Below the pieces are notes generated by a model. It saw only the letters and a list, made by a program, of their open reading frames with translations, did not search any database and was not told the DNA's origin. From positions 1 to 37,853 of the forward strand of contig PHGD01000037.1 of assembly GCA_011090425.1 (NCBI GenBank): 37,853 nucleotides of DNA, in the 5' to 3' direction. The stretch is from Nitrospira sp. LK70. GTDB lineage: Bacteria; Nitrospirota; Nitrospiria; Nitrospirales; Nitrospiraceae. This document shows positions 16,844 through 25,480 of this stretch, one piece after another. The translations under genes were made by a program, and so were the position numbers. Position 1 is the first letter of the stretch; every line of letters starts with the position of its first letter.

Positions 16844-17163
16844 TTACAATATCCTTTCAGTTTGATCGCATGATGACGGGATCAGAGAACCGAGGGGAGA
16901 AACAACCGAGCAGGGTGCCGCTCCAAACCGGACCTGGTCGCGATGCGATCGCGAGATCCGCTATAGTTTGAACATCTCCTCGCCGGACCAGCACGAGTGA
17001 AATGCATGGTCACCATACAGCATCGCTGATCACGCGTCAACTCGCTCGTTGATTCTGATTGCCGAGACGGACAGATGTATTGCGGTCACAGCATGGGGCT
17101 TTCGCCCTATGACACGGCCATCTGAACATTCACCCTCCAGAAGGTTTATGAGATAATCCATTC
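16844..17163. other. Divergent gap between helicase and permease genes
   Basis: This 320-base divergent region must hold promoters for both neighbours, but I see no convincing -35/-10 pair. A small stem-loop, ATGGGGC and GCCCTAT around a TTTC loop, lies at 17093-17110 in what would be the permease leader. A near-palindrome around GCGATCGC lies near 16940-16955. No gene was found. Confidence 0.4.
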
Positions 17164-18978
17164 ATGATCCTGAAGCGTTGGCTCGTCGGCGATCCTCTCA
17201 AGACCGCCCAAGCAAGACACGAACGGCTTTCAAAGACGATAGCCCTTGCCATCTTCTCATCGAACGCCATTTCTTCTGTCGCCTATGGGACCGAGGAAAT
17301 CCTGTTCGTGCTCGCGCTCGCCGGAGCTGCTGCAGTCTCCTGGTCGATCCCGATCAGTCTCGCCATTCTTTTCTTGATCTTGGTCCTCACCATCTCGTAT
17401 CGCCAGATCATTTATGAATATCCGGAGGGAGGTGGAGCCTACGTCGTTGCACGGACGAACCTCGGCGATCGGCCGGCTCTCGTAGCGGCCGCGGCGCTGA
17501 TGATCGACTATGTCTTGACGGTGGCCGTCAGCGTGGCAGCAGGCATCGCAGCACTCACGTCGGCTATCCCAAGTCTGTTCATTCACCGGGAAGGCCTGGG
17601 GCTTGTCGCCATTCTTTTTATGATCGTGATGAACCTTCGTGGGGTTCGTGAATCAGGCAAATTCTTCGCCATCCCAACCTATTTTGCCATCGGAGCGCTG
17701 GGCCTGCTTGTCATCGTGGGAACAGTTCGATCTCTGTCCGACTCCGGGTCACCTCCTGTTTCGACAAGTTCTGGAGAGACAGAAACACTGACCCTGTTCT
17801 TAGTCCTCCGGGCCTTTGCTGTAGGCTGTTCGACAGTCACCGGCATGGAAGTCATCTCAAACGGAGTGAGAGCCTTTCGCCAGCCCGAATCTAAAAATGC
17901 AGCCATTACCATGGTGTGGATGTCGACCATCCTCGCATCCCTGTTCACGGGCATCAGCTGGATGGCCTATCACTACGGCATCCTGGCCAAGATCGATGAA
18001 ACGGTGGTCTCGCAACTGGCTCGCCTAACGTTCGGCACCGGTCCTATCTATTACGCCGTCCAGATCAGCACCATGGCCTTGTTGGTGCTGGCGGCCAACA
18101 GCGCCTTTGCGGGCTTCCCGAACCTGGCATCAATCCTGGCTCGGGACGGATTCATGCCCCATCAGATGGCGACATTCGGCGATCGCCTGGTCTTCTCCAA
18201 CGGCATTATTATTCTTGGGTTCTTCGCCTGCCTCTTGCTCGTCCTGTTCGAAGGAGATACTCACGCGCTGATTCCCTTGTATGCCATCGGCGTGTTTGTA
18301 TCATTCACTCTCTCGCAAGCCGGTATGGTCAGGCGATGGTTGGTTAAGAAAGGTCCGCATTGGCAGACCAAACTGATCGTCAACGGGCTGGGCGCCGTGA
18401 CCACCGGTATTGCGACGCTCATCATCGCCAGCGCCAAGTTCATGCAGGGCGCCTGGATCGTATTCCTGTTGGTCGCGATCCTCCTGCTGATGTTTCAAGG
18501 GATTCGCTCGCACTATAAGGCCGTGAGCGAACAGATCGCGTTGGACCGTCGAGGTGAACGGCCGCCGTTGCCTCGCCGCAATATCGTGATCATTCCGATC
18601 AGCGGCTTGAATCGTGCCGTGGTTCGGGCCCTCGACTTTGCGAGAAGCCGGCCCGGCGAAATCCGCGCTGTCTTCGTGGATGTTGATCCCGAAGAAAGCG
18701 CCAAGGTCAAAATCCAGTGGGCCCAATGGGGCGGTGGCGTCAATTTGATCGCCCTCTCCTCACCTTACCGCTCGGTCCTGGGATCGTTGCTGGATTACGT
18801 CGAAGAAGTGCTCGAGAAAGACCCAAACACCTGGGTGACGGTCATAATCCCGGAAATTCTTCCCGCCAGGTGGTGGCAGAGCATCTTGCACAACCAGCGG
18901 GCCCTGATGCTCAAAGGCAAATTGCTCTTCAAGGACCGTGTGATTATCACTGACGTTCCTTATCACCTGACCAGGTGA
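17164..18978 (+). CDS. KimA-like APC-superfamily permease
   Basis: This 604-residue membrane protein matches the Bacillus KimA (YdaO) high-affinity potassium importer in length and layout. Shared segments recalled from that family include 'SSNAISSVAYGTEEIL', 'SYRQIIYEYPEGGGAYVV', 'DYVLTVAVSVAAGIAAL', 'IPLYAIGVFVSFTLSQAGM' and the C-terminal 'RWWQSILHNQRALML'. About 12 membrane helices (1-475) are followed by a cytosolic USP-like domain (about 475-604), which in KimA contributes to dimerisation. Proton-coupled K+ uptake is the best guess; amino acid transport cannot be excluded. Its stop overlaps the possible GTG start of the next gene. Confidence 0.85.
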   Translation: MILKRWLVGDPLKTAQARHERLSKTIALAIFSSNAISSVAYGTEEILFVLALAGAAAVSWSIPISLAILFLILVLTISYRQIIYEYPEGGGAYVVARTNLGDRPALVAAAALMIDYVLTVAVSVAAGIAALTSAIPSLFIHREGLGLVAILFMIVMNLRGVRESGKFFAIPTYFAIGALGLLVIVGTVRSLSDSGSPPVSTSSGETETLTLFLVLRAFAVGCSTVTGMEVISNGVRAFRQPESKNAAITMVWMSTILASLFTGISWMAYHYGILAKIDETVVSQLARLTFGTGPIYYAVQISTMALLVLAANSAFAGFPNLASILARDGFMPHQMATFGDRLVFSNGIIILGFFACLLLVLFEGDTHALIPLYAIGVFVSFTLSQAGMVRRWLVKKGPHWQTKLIVNGLGAVTTGIATLIIASAKFMQGAWIVFLLVAILLLMFQGIRSHYKAVSEQIALDRRGERPPLPRRNIVIIPISGLNRAVVRALDFARSRPGEIRAVFVDVDPEESAKVKIQWAQWGGGVNLIALSSPYRSVLGSLLDYVEEVLEKDPNTWVTVIIPEILPARWWQSILHNQRALMLKGKLLFKDRVIITDVPYHLTR

Positions 18979-18980
18979 CC

Positions 18981-20039
18981 ATGATACGTCAACCGCCGTC
19001 TGTCACGCGTCCCGCGTGTCTCCTCAGCACCAGCACTTTCATTCTTGCCTTCTGCCTCTGCTTACCGTTGCACACCCTGGCATTCAAGATCACGGAACCA
19101 ACGGCAGGCGCCACGCTCACGAGCGGAAGCACGGTTCCGGCAGGTGTAGACCTTGGAAAGGACATCGGTATCGTGAAGGTCCGCTATTATTGGTACGGCG
19201 AACAGGACGAGACCCTGGTCGAACAGGATGATTCAACGGCTACCGGTTCGATCGTAGCACCAGTCGCGATGATCGGACTCGCTGAACAGAACCCATCCTT
19301 CGGCGGGCCGTTGAAAGTGCCTCAGAACAGCATTGGACCGATGCGGCTCTTGGCGGTGGCGGAAATTTCTCGTGGACGATTGAGCGCAAGGTCCGTGTTC
19401 GATGAAGTGATCGTGAATGTCGCTCCCTCTGCTGACCTGACCATCATCGATTTCGAGACCGACAAACCGCTTCAACTGGGTCGGGCTGGGCAATCGTCTG
19501 CCTTCGGCCATGTCGATTCACTGGGCAAGGTCTTCGAGCTCCCGGTCGTCGGCGACTTCACCGACGGCGTCACTCGACGCATCAGCACACCGGCCAGCGG
19601 GACTCGTTACACATCCTCCAATGATAAGGTTATTAAGGTGGTGGCGGATGGCTTGCTTCAAATCGTCGGCAACGGAAAGACCACCATTACCGTACGTAAT
19701 CGCGACAAGCAAGGCTCGCTCGATATCGACGTGAACGTGAACGACGAGCCAAACGAACCACCGATCGCCGACGCAGGCCTGAACAAATCCGTCAAGGCCG
19801 GCTCTCGTGTGAAACTCAGCGGGCTGAACAGCCGTGACCCGGAAGGCGAAGCGCTTTATTATAGTTGGAGCCAGGTGCGTGGCAGCAAAATTTCACTGCT
19901 CGACGCCAATAGCTCAGACGCTTCCTTCCTAGCGCCGGCTGTCTCAGAACCGCGGATCTACCGCTTCAAATTGCGGGTAACCGACAAAAAGGGAGCGGAT
20001 AGTTTACCGGCGTTTGCGGATGTGAAGGTAGAACCGTAG
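18981..20039 (+). CDS. Exported protein with Ig-like (BIG2 and PKD-type) domains
   Basis: This protein of about 352 residues has an N-terminal signal peptide (about 10-37, ending THTLA-type before FKITEP). A first Ig-like region (about 38-145) follows. A bacterial Ig-like group 2 stretch comes next ('RYTSSNDKVIKVVADGLLQI', about 205-245), then a C-terminal PKD/REJ-like domain ('PPIADAGLNKSVKAGSRVKLSG', about 255-352). I use the ATG at 18981; a GTG at 18975 overlapping the permease stop is the alternative. Coupled translation with the permease is likely. It probably acts as a periplasmic or surface adhesin-like protein; no enzyme motif is seen. Confidence 0.8.
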   Translation: MIRQPPSVTRPACLLSTSTFILAFCLCLPLHTLAFKITEPTAGATLTSGSTVPAGVDLGKDIGIVKVRYYWYGEQDETLVEQDDSTATGSIVAPVAMIGLAEQNPSFGGPLKVPQNSIGPMRLLAVAEISRGRLSARSVFDEVIVNVAPSADLTIIDFETDKPLQLGRAGQSSAFGHVDSLGKVFELPVVGDFTDGVTRRISTPASGTRYTSSNDKVIKVVADGLLQIVGNGKTTITVRNRDKQGSLDIDVNVNDEPNEPPIADAGLNKSVKAGSRVKLSGLNSRDPEGEALYYSWSQVRGSKISLLDANSSDASFLAPAVSEPRIYRFKLRVTDKKGADSLPAFADVKVEP

Positions 20040-20143
20040 AAGCGCGAAGCTACTTCTTGGGAGGCTCCCGCCGACGGAGCGCACTGGCTCAGTATTTCCT
20101 GGAGCCGGTGGGACCACCGCCTGCCTGGTAGTATCGTCTACTG

Positions 20144-20269
20144 TTACCTCAAATCGATCCGTACCTTCTCGATGGTGCCGATGAACTTAAGCGGCGGCTG
20201 ATAGTCGGGTGTCACCGGCTGACCGCTGTCCTCACCGATGCCGAAAGCGGCTGGGTGATTCGGCCTTCA
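20144..20269 (-). pseudogene. C-terminal remnant of an arylsulfatase gene
   Basis: Reading up from TAA at 20144-20146, about 40 codons encode '[21 protein letters not shown]' followed by [12 protein letters not shown] and stop. This resembles the C-terminal beta-strand tail of the larger bacterial arylsulfatases (GEDS-P-V--DY--PF-F-G-I-KV-IDL). The frame is closed by an in-frame stop at 20267-20269 upstream and the catalytic part is absent. It is a decayed relic, of a different subfamily from the intact sulfatase at 22854-24425, which lacks this tail. Confidence 0.7.
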
Positions 20270-20333
20270 GCCCCGCGGATCGCCTGGCGCTACCGATCGT
20301 GGATCCTCGCTTAGATTGAGACCACGTTGCGGC

Positions 20334-20720
20334 TTACACACACATCGACCGGCCGTCGCCAAGGGCAACCCAACCGCGCATGATCCGGTACACGAACCAG
20401 AGCCCGAGCACGATCATCGGCAGCCACGTGACGAGGAGGCCGATCCCAAAAGTCGCAATGATGAAGACCACACAGAGCGAGATCCAGAGAAGGCCGAACC
20501 AAAAGGTCCGGATCTGCCATCGAAAGTGCGATTCGAGCCAGGTGCCCCTCGCCTCGCCCCGTTTGATGTAATTCAGGATGACCGCGATGATCGACGGCCA
20601 GCCGGTAAGAAATGCGCCGACCACGGTCGCAGTGCCGATTATGCCGGTAAGCAGGCTGAACGCGTGCAGCGCGTACACGACCTGCGTCCAGGTGACGAGG
20701 GACTCCGATGTCCGCTGCAT
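20334..20720 (-). CDS. Small integral membrane protein (DUF4870/COG3671-like)
   Basis: This 128-residue protein has about three membrane helices. The strongly conserved stretch 'NYIKRGEARGTWLESHFRWQ' is followed by IRTFWFGLLW, then an aromatic-rich helix and 'YRIMRGWVALGDGR'. This pattern is typical of a widespread uncharacterised membrane protein family. The frame is open to 20855, but the ATG at 20720 (MQRTSESLVTW) has a GGAG site 6 nt upstream. Function is unknown. It lies next to a sulfatase relic. Confidence 0.8.
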   Translation of the reverse strand: MQRTSESLVTWTQVVYALHAFSLLTGIIGTATVVGAFLTGWPSIIAVILNYIKRGEARGTWLESHFRWQIRTFWFGLLWISLCVVFIIATFGIGLLVTWLPMIVLGLWFVYRIMRGWVALGDGRSMCV

Positions 20721-20939
20721 TCCGGTCTCCACTGTTCTCCTTTCGCCCGATGGTGACACCATGGATAGTGCCGACAACCTTGTCGTCTCCTTCGAGGCCG
20801 AAAATAAGGGAACATTCAGCTTATTTGACCTGCAATCCGCCTGCTCGCCAAGCATCTCGCAGGCGGCACTTCTCGGAAAAGCAGAACGTCCCTTTAAATC
20901 CTTCCCGCTCGTCTGGCCTGAGGTTGATATGCGACTATC

Positions 20940-20970
20940 TTGACATCATGATGCTATCGGTTTAGCATCA
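20940..20970 (+). promoter_or_regulatory. VapBC promoter overlapped by a perfect operator palindrome
   Basis: TTGACA (20940-20945), a 17-bp gap and TAGCAT (20963-20968) form a strong promoter whose start point would fall at about 20975, the A of the vapB ATG, implying a leaderless mRNA. TGATGCTA (20949-20956) and TAGCATCA (20963-20970) form a perfect inverted repeat with a 6-bp spacer that covers the -10. This placement fits VapBC autorepression. Confidence 0.7.
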
Positions 20971-20974
20971 ATGC

Positions 20975-21223
20975 ATGCGCACGACCATGACCCTCGATGA
21001 CGATGTGGCCGCCAAGCTCAAGGTGGAGGCGCGTCGTTCCGGTCGCTCCTTCCGAGAGACTGTGAATGAGATGCTACGGCGAGGCCTTTCAACAAGGCAC
21101 AGCCGGTCCCCCAAGGAGCCGTTCAGGGTGGTGACCCGAGATGTCGGAAAGCTCTTGCCTGGACTCACCCTGGATAGTGTCGTCGATTTGCTGGACCAGG
21201 TGGAAGGCCCCCTCCATCGATGA
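20975..21223 (+). CDS. vapB: VapB-type ribbon-helix-helix antitoxin
   Basis: This 82-residue antitoxin has an N-terminal ribbon-helix-helix DNA-binding segment 'MRTTMTLDDDVAAKLKVEAR' followed by SGRSFRETVNEMLRRGL. The C-terminal region (about 50-82) should wrap the toxin. The stop overlaps the ATG of vapC (ATGA), so the two are translationally coupled. The upstream promoter is covered by a palindrome, as expected for self-repression. Confidence 0.92.
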   Translation: MRTTMTLDDDVAAKLKVEARRSGRSFRETVNEMLRRGLSTRHSRSPKEPFRVVTRDVGKLLPGLTLDSVVDLLDQVEGPLHR

Positions 21224-21654
21224 TCCTCGTTGATGCCAACCTGCTCCTCTATGCCTACCACCCACGGTCGGAACAGCACGAAGCGAGTAAAGCATGGCTG
21301 GAAAGCACCCTCTCGGGGACCGAGCTTGTACGATTCGCTTGGCTGACGCTCTGGGCGTTCCTCAGAATTTCAACGAATCCTCGCGCCTTCGAACATCCAC
21401 TCACCAGCACCGAGGCGGAAGCGGCGGTGGCAACTTGGCTCTCCCAACCACAGGTAGGAATTGTGGAGCCAGGTGACCGCCACTGGGACATTTTGCAAGG
21501 GCTGATGCAGAAGGGGCAAACGGTCGGCCCGCTCGTCATGGATGCAGTTCTCGCAGCCATCGCCCTCGAGCACGGTGCGATCCTCTACACCACCGATCGA
21601 GATTTCTCACGATTTCCAGGCCTCAAATGGACGAACCCTCTGATTCCGAAATAA
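21220..21654 (+). CDS. vapC: VapC-type PIN-domain ribonuclease toxin
   Basis: This 144-residue PIN-domain endoribonuclease carries the expected acidic metal-binding residues: Asp in 'MILVDANLLLYAY', Glu in the 'EAEAAVATWL' region, Asp in 'LVMDAVLAAIALEHG' and Asp in 'LYTTDRDFSRF'. VapC toxins cleave tRNA or rRNA and are held inactive by VapB. The 3' end abuts the truncated SYLF-like gene on the other strand, suggesting that insertion of this cassette removed the C-terminus of that gene. Confidence 0.93.
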   Translation: MILVDANLLLYAYHPRSEQHEASKAWLESTLSGTELVRFAWLTLWAFLRISTNPRAFEHPLTSTEAEAAVATWLSQPQVGIVEPGDRHWDILQGLMQKGQTVGPLVMDAVLAAIALEHGAILYTTDRDFSRFPGLKWTNPLIPK

Positions 21655-21658
21655 CATC

Positions 21659-21992
21659 TTGTGCTCGCCCGCCACACCCAACGCCGAATTGCAGTTCCGA
21701 AATTCTCGAGTAGGATCGTTTGCCGGTCGCCTTCTCCACGACCACGCCGGCCCCGCCACCAGCGCCGATCCAGGGAATCTTCACAATTTTCTGTTCCGCC
21801 ACCAGGCACCCGACCGAATCGTTCAACTCCTGTTTGACTTTCGGCTGTTCCTTGACCAGGCCTGCGAAGGTGCCCGGCCCACGCTTGTCAAAGTACGGCA
21901 AGCTTCTCCGCTTTGCTGCCCACCGGACCGCCGGCACAGGCGCTTAGGATGAAAGCAAGCGCAATGGTGACGCCGTCATCATGCGGAGGCAT
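21659..21992 (-). pseudogene. Broken SYLF-like (YSC84-related) lipoprotein gene
   Basis: The N-terminal part, read from ATG at 21992, gives MPPHDDGVTIALAFILSACAG, a lipoprotein-like signal, and stops near 21888. In another frame (about 21905-21660) the sequence continues with 'QELNDSVGCLVAEQKIVKIP' and then GAGGGAGVVVEKATGKRSYSRI, resembling the lipid-binding SYLF/YSC84 fold. A frameshift lies near 21890-21905, and the C-terminal third is missing where vapC ends. Upstream (about 22030-22161) a Lys/Ala/Glu-rich open frame without its own start overlaps the end of the LEA-type gene and may be part of the same debris. Confidence 0.65.
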
Positions 21993-22161
21993 TTTGCTGA
22001 ATGACGAATGAACAGGTCGATGCTTACTTTGTTTTTTCGTCATTTCCTTTCCTTTGGCGGTCGCACGCTCCGTTTCAGCCTTCGCTTTCCCCTTTGTTCG
22101 TTCCATCTCCGCACTGATCTTGTTGCCTTTCGCGTCCTCGACCGCCCCTTTCGCCCGCCCC

Positions 22162-22656
22162 CTACTTTTCTGCCGATTGTCCGAAATTCATGTCAATCTC
22201 CCCAGTATCCTCGAATGGAATCGTGAAGGTGGAAGGAGACTCCGCGAAGGCTTTCCCCTTGAGACTGTACTGAACGTTGGTAGCCCCGGAGCTCAATCCC
22301 TGAGCCTGGCGAAGCATGCTACCCAGCCCCGTTATGACTTCCCCGTTGATCACCTCCGAGGCGAACCGCGGGATGGTCACCTTCGCTCCCGACATACCGC
22401 TGCCGAAGTCTTTCCCATTCAGAGCAATGTCGAAGCGGGCTCCGTTGATCCCAAGGTCAAAATTATTTGGGTTTTGAATCCGGAGCTGCACGTCGAAGCG
22501 CTGTTCCATCAACGTCATGTCTTTGGGCGTAATGTTGGCTATCGACACCTTCGGCGTCTCGAAGTCTCGCGGCATACTGGAACAGGCGGTCATGATCAGA
22601 AGGATGAGCGCCGCCCCCACCCCGCCACAACTTTTCACATTCCGCAGAGTTTGCAT
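22162..22656 (-). CDS. LEA type 2 (WHy-domain) lipoprotein
   Basis: This 164-residue lipoprotein has signal and lipobox IMTACSS near residues 15-25. The rest is a WHy/LEA_2 domain: 'PKVSIANITPKDMTLMEQRF', 'DVQLRIQNPNNFDLGINGARF', and 'ATNVQYSLKGKAF'. The NPN motif is typical. These domains are linked to desiccation and stress tolerance. The ATG at 22656 follows AGGAGGG at good spacing; a TTG at 22677 is upstream of that site and unlikely. A relic resembling HdeD lies directly upstream. Confidence 0.9.
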   Translation of the reverse strand: MQTLRNVKSCGGVGAALILLIMTACSSMPRDFETPKVSIANITPKDMTLMEQRFDVQLRIQNPNNFDLGINGARFDIALNGKDFGSGMSGAKVTIPRFASEVINGEVITGLGSMLRQAQGLSSGATNVQYSLKGKAFAESPSTFTIPFEDTGEIDMNFGQSAEK

Positions 22657-22675
22657 GAGTAGTTCCCTCCTCTTC

Positions 22676-22735
22676 AACTTCGATCACTCCGACCAGGACG
22701 AGCGGCCACAGAGGCTTCCAGCCCTCACCCCTTCG
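22676..22735 (-). pseudogene. Short HdeD-like gene fragment
   Basis: Twenty codons read RRGEGWKPLWPLVLVGVIEV, matching 13 of 20 residues of the intact HdeD at 25993-26574 (RRREGHKAVWPLVLIGVLGV). The DNA around 22695-22710 also matches the hdeD gene (a GAGCGGCCACA run). The fragment has no start and runs into the ribosome binding site of the LEA-type gene. It is a relic of a second hdeD copy. Confidence 0.6.
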
Positions 22736-22853
22736 GCATACTGTGAGCAGCACGCATCGACGGCCAGGGACCATCCGACAAGGGCCACCATCACAAGGCT
22801 ATTGAGGGAACAGAGCATCGGCCAATTCCCTCCTCGCGAGCCTCGGCTGCCGC

Positions 22854-24425
22854 TTAGTTGGATGGTGGCGACAGGGTCTCTAACTGTTCCAGTCGCTTCA
22901 ATGCTTGCACCGCCTTGAGCGTCTGATAATTGATGCCGGCAGCGTTGAGGCTGGCTCCAGCCTGGTAGGGATACTTGTCGAAGTCGGTGAAGAACTCCTT
23001 GATCTTCTGCTGGATCGGCACGAACAACCAGATGTTGTCCCCATACCAGCGGATATAGGAGCCGGACTCAAAGGGCATGTGTTCATAAGGGTCTGCTCGC
23101 AGGTTAACGATGATCGGCCAGCCGGTCACTTTACGGGTTCCGGTGGCGATATTGCCGTCGATCATCGCAAAGTTGACCTTCCAGTCGTTCCAACGCACCG
23201 CATTCAACTCCCCACCTTGGCCGAAGTAAAAGTATTCCTCACGCGGCCCTTTCTTCGACTCGCCTTTGAAGAACGGCAGAAAGTCATAGCCGTCGAGGTG
23301 CACCTTGAAATCCTTGCCGTGCAGCTTTGTGCCGTTCGCCAATTTCTCCCTGACGCCCGACGCTCCTGCCGCCGAAGCAAAGGTCGGCATCCAATCGTTA
23401 TGCGCGATAGGATCGTTATAGATCGAGCCTGGCTTGATCACGCCAGGCCACTTGACGATCAGCGGCACACGATGGCCACCCTCGAATGTCGTGCCTTTCT
23501 CCCCGTGGAACGGCGTGATGCCTCCATCCGGCCACGTGACCGTCTCCGCGCCGTTGTCGGTGGAATACATCACGATCGTATTGTCGGCCATTCCCAGGTC
23601 TTCCAACTTCTTCAGAAGCGCTCCCACCATCTTGTCATGTTCGACCATACCGTCAGGATAGAGGCCGACTCCCGTGACACCATCGCTTTCCTTCTTCAGA
23701 TGCGTCCAGACATGCATGCGGGTGCTGTTGAACCACATAAAGAACGGCTTATTCGCCTTCTTGGCACGATCCAGATAGTCCACGGCTGCGGCGAAGAATT
23801 CCTCGTCGACCGTCTCCATACGCTTGCGGGTGAGCGGGCCGGTATCTTGGATCTTGCCGTCCGCGGCGATCTTGAGCACTCCTCGCGGGCCGTACTTCTT
23901 CCGAAACTCTGGATCCTTCGGGTAGTAGTAGCCCTCGGGTTCCTCTTCCGCATTGAGGTGATAGAGATTGCCGAAGAATTCGTCGAATCCATGGGCGGTC
24001 GGCAAATGGTTGTCCCGATCGCCAAAGTGGTTCTTGCCGAATTGCGCGGTCATGTAGCCCTGGTCCTTCATGACGTCGGCGATCGTCGGTGTCCAGTCGG
24101 GAATACCGTGCGGCGAGCCCGGCATCCCGATCGTGAGGAGGCCGGTACGAAATGGATGCTGACCGAGCATGAAGGCAGCGCGCCCTGCGGTGCAGGATTG
24201 CTCGCCATAGGCGTCGGTAAACATCGCCCCTTCTCTGGCGATGCGGTCGATGTTGGGTGTGCGGTAGCCCATGATGCCGTGGTTGTAGGCACTGATATTG
24301 TGAACGCCGATGTCGTCACCCCAGATAACGAGGATGTTCGGCTTCTTGGCCGGCTCAGCTCCCACCCCTGCGGGCAACCACGCCAACAACGCCACTGCCA
24401 GCCAGATAAATTGTCTGACTCCCAT
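22854..24425 (-). CDS. Periplasmic arylsulfatase
   Basis: This 523-residue sulfatase has a signal peptide (about 1-23). The N-terminal metal site is 'PNILVIWGDDIG'. The formylglycine motif is CTAGR at residues 78-82, inside 'GEQSCTAGRAAFMLGQHPFR'. Ala replaces the usual Pro at the third position, a variant common in bacterial arylsulfatases. 'MYSTDNGAE' supplies further calcium-site residues. The enzyme would hydrolyse sulfate esters in the periplasm and needs formylglycine-generating enzyme, not seen here. The ATG at 24425 follows GGGAGG; the open frame extends upstream to 24470 without support. Confidence 0.94.
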   Translation of the reverse strand: MGVRQFIWLAVALLAWLPAGVGAEPAKKPNILVIWGDDIGVHNISAYNHGIMGYRTPNIDRIAREGAMFTDAYGEQSCTAGRAAFMLGQHPFRTGLLTIGMPGSPHGIPDWTPTIADVMKDQGYMTAQFGKNHFGDRDNHLPTAHGFDEFFGNLYHLNAEEEPEGYYYPKDPEFRKKYGPRGVLKIAADGKIQDTGPLTRKRMETVDEEFFAAAVDYLDRAKKANKPFFMWFNSTRMHVWTHLKKESDGVTGVGLYPDGMVEHDKMVGALLKKLEDLGMADNTIVMYSTDNGAETVTWPDGGITPFHGEKGTTFEGGHRVPLIVKWPGVIKPGSIYNDPIAHNDWMPTFASAAGASGVREKLANGTKLHGKDFKVHLDGYDFLPFFKGESKKGPREEYFYFGQGGELNAVRWNDWKVNFAMIDGNIATGTRKVTGWPIIVNLRADPYEHMPFESGSYIRWYGDNIWLFVPIQQKIKEFFTDFDKYPYQAGASLNAAGINYQTLKAVQALKRLEQLETLSPPSN

Positions 24426-24543
24426 AATGCAGACCTCCCTGCTCGTGTTCGTGAGAAAAGCAGCTACCATTCCACCTTCTTGAGTCCATCAATTCAGGTC
24501 AGGCTCTCGTGAAGGGACATCAAGCTGATGCGAGGGTGGCCGT

Positions 24544-24975
24544 CTACCTCAACACCGCAGCCAACGCGTTCTTGACTGATTCGCCACCCATCTTCCCGGC
24601 AAAGTCGGAGAGGAGCCCGGAAAATTTGTCCACCATCCCCGATTCCATCCCCAACCGTTGAAAGGCGGCCTGCAACCCGGCCTTATCGCCGACCAGTCCG
24701 GTGACGGCGCCGAGATCCTTGGCCGCTTTCATGTAACTGTCCGAGCCTGGGACAGCCTTGGCAAGCGCGTTGAAATCCACGCTCGGCAGCTTTTCTTTCG
24801 CCAGGGTCAACTCAGAACCGACCCCTCCCATCGCTTGGTTCTCTGTCACCCCCAATTGGCTGGTCACCAGTTTTATCAAGGCATCCGTGCCGCCCATTGA
24901 TTGCAGCTCCGCGCAACCGAAGACAAGACATGTCACGAGAACCACCGCGGCGCTCATTGAGAGTTTGTTCAACAT
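24544..24975 (-). CDS. DUF2780-type lipoprotein
   Basis: This 143-residue lipoprotein has lipobox VFGCAEL near residue 21. The mature part resembles the DUF2780 (VcgC/VcgE) family: 'ALIKLVTSQLGVTENQAMGG', 'VGSELTLAKEKLPSVDFNAL', 'AKDLGAVTGLVGDKAGLQAAF'. It is Gly- and Ala-rich and predicted helical. A GGAGGATGA site precedes the ATG. Function is unknown. It is about 120 bases upstream of the sulfatase gene on the same strand. Confidence 0.88.
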   Translation of the reverse strand: MLNKLSMSAAVVLVTCLVFGCAELQSMGGTDALIKLVTSQLGVTENQAMGGVGSELTLAKEKLPSVDFNALAKAVPGSDSYMKAAKDLGAVTGLVGDKAGLQAAFQRLGMESGMVDKFSGLLSDFAGKMGGESVKNALAAVLR

Positions 24976-25480
24976 TGAGTCATCCTCCTTCTTGGTTGTG
25001 TTTCACCACAATTCGTCATGGTTCCACTACTCCAACACGTTCTCTGTACAAGCGTTTTATTGTTCACCCATGCAGCCGGCGCAGGGGCTGTCACAATCGA
25101 CAGATGCAGGAACAGGACGATACTCTTGTCTACGCTCTCTCCGCAATCAGGACGTCCACGTCAGCACCAGTCAAAACACCGCCCGCCCCTCAAGGTTATT
25201 TGACCTTTCCTCTCCACCCAGAGGGGCGACCCTGTCAAAGCACGTTCATCGAGTTTTTCCGCAGCCGGTTAGGATTCAACGCCAAGAGAGAGGAGCGTTG
25301 TTGTAGTCGATTCACATCTTCGGCGCAAACTGTGTTCCGACGCCGGTTCTGAACCGCCTGCATCCACGTCAGGCTCCCCAGGTGCACGTGGCCCTCTGCA
25401 GCGGGGTTTCCTCCGGCAAGACCAGCGCTCCGCCGCGCGCACAGCCTGACAGTTCATGACTTACTCGGTTGACCAAGTAT
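24976..25480. other. Gene-free stretch with a possible branched RNA fold
   Basis: I see no convincing gene. GCCCCTC (25185-25191) and GAGGGGC (25221-25227) could pair, enclosing a small AAGGT/ACCTT hairpin (25192-25207). The structure has no neighbouring gene that it would obviously serve. The rest looks like non-coding debris between a lipoprotein gene and a moxR relic. Confidence 0.35.

Noticed and set aside
16844-17163. Possible c-di-AMP (ydaO-type) riboswitch upstream of the KimA-like gene
   Set aside because: Some GGGGAG/GAGCAGGG-like pieces occur near 16895-16920, but I could not build the conserved fold and they lie more than 200 bases from the start codon.
22905-24512. 535-codon plus-strand open frame
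   Set aside because: It is a mirror frame of the arylsulfatase, caused by its codon bias; no domain or start signal supports it.
25185-25227. Branched hairpin as a riboswitch or small RNA
   Set aside because: Stems are short (7 and 5 bp) and there is no nearby gene start on either strand that it could control.
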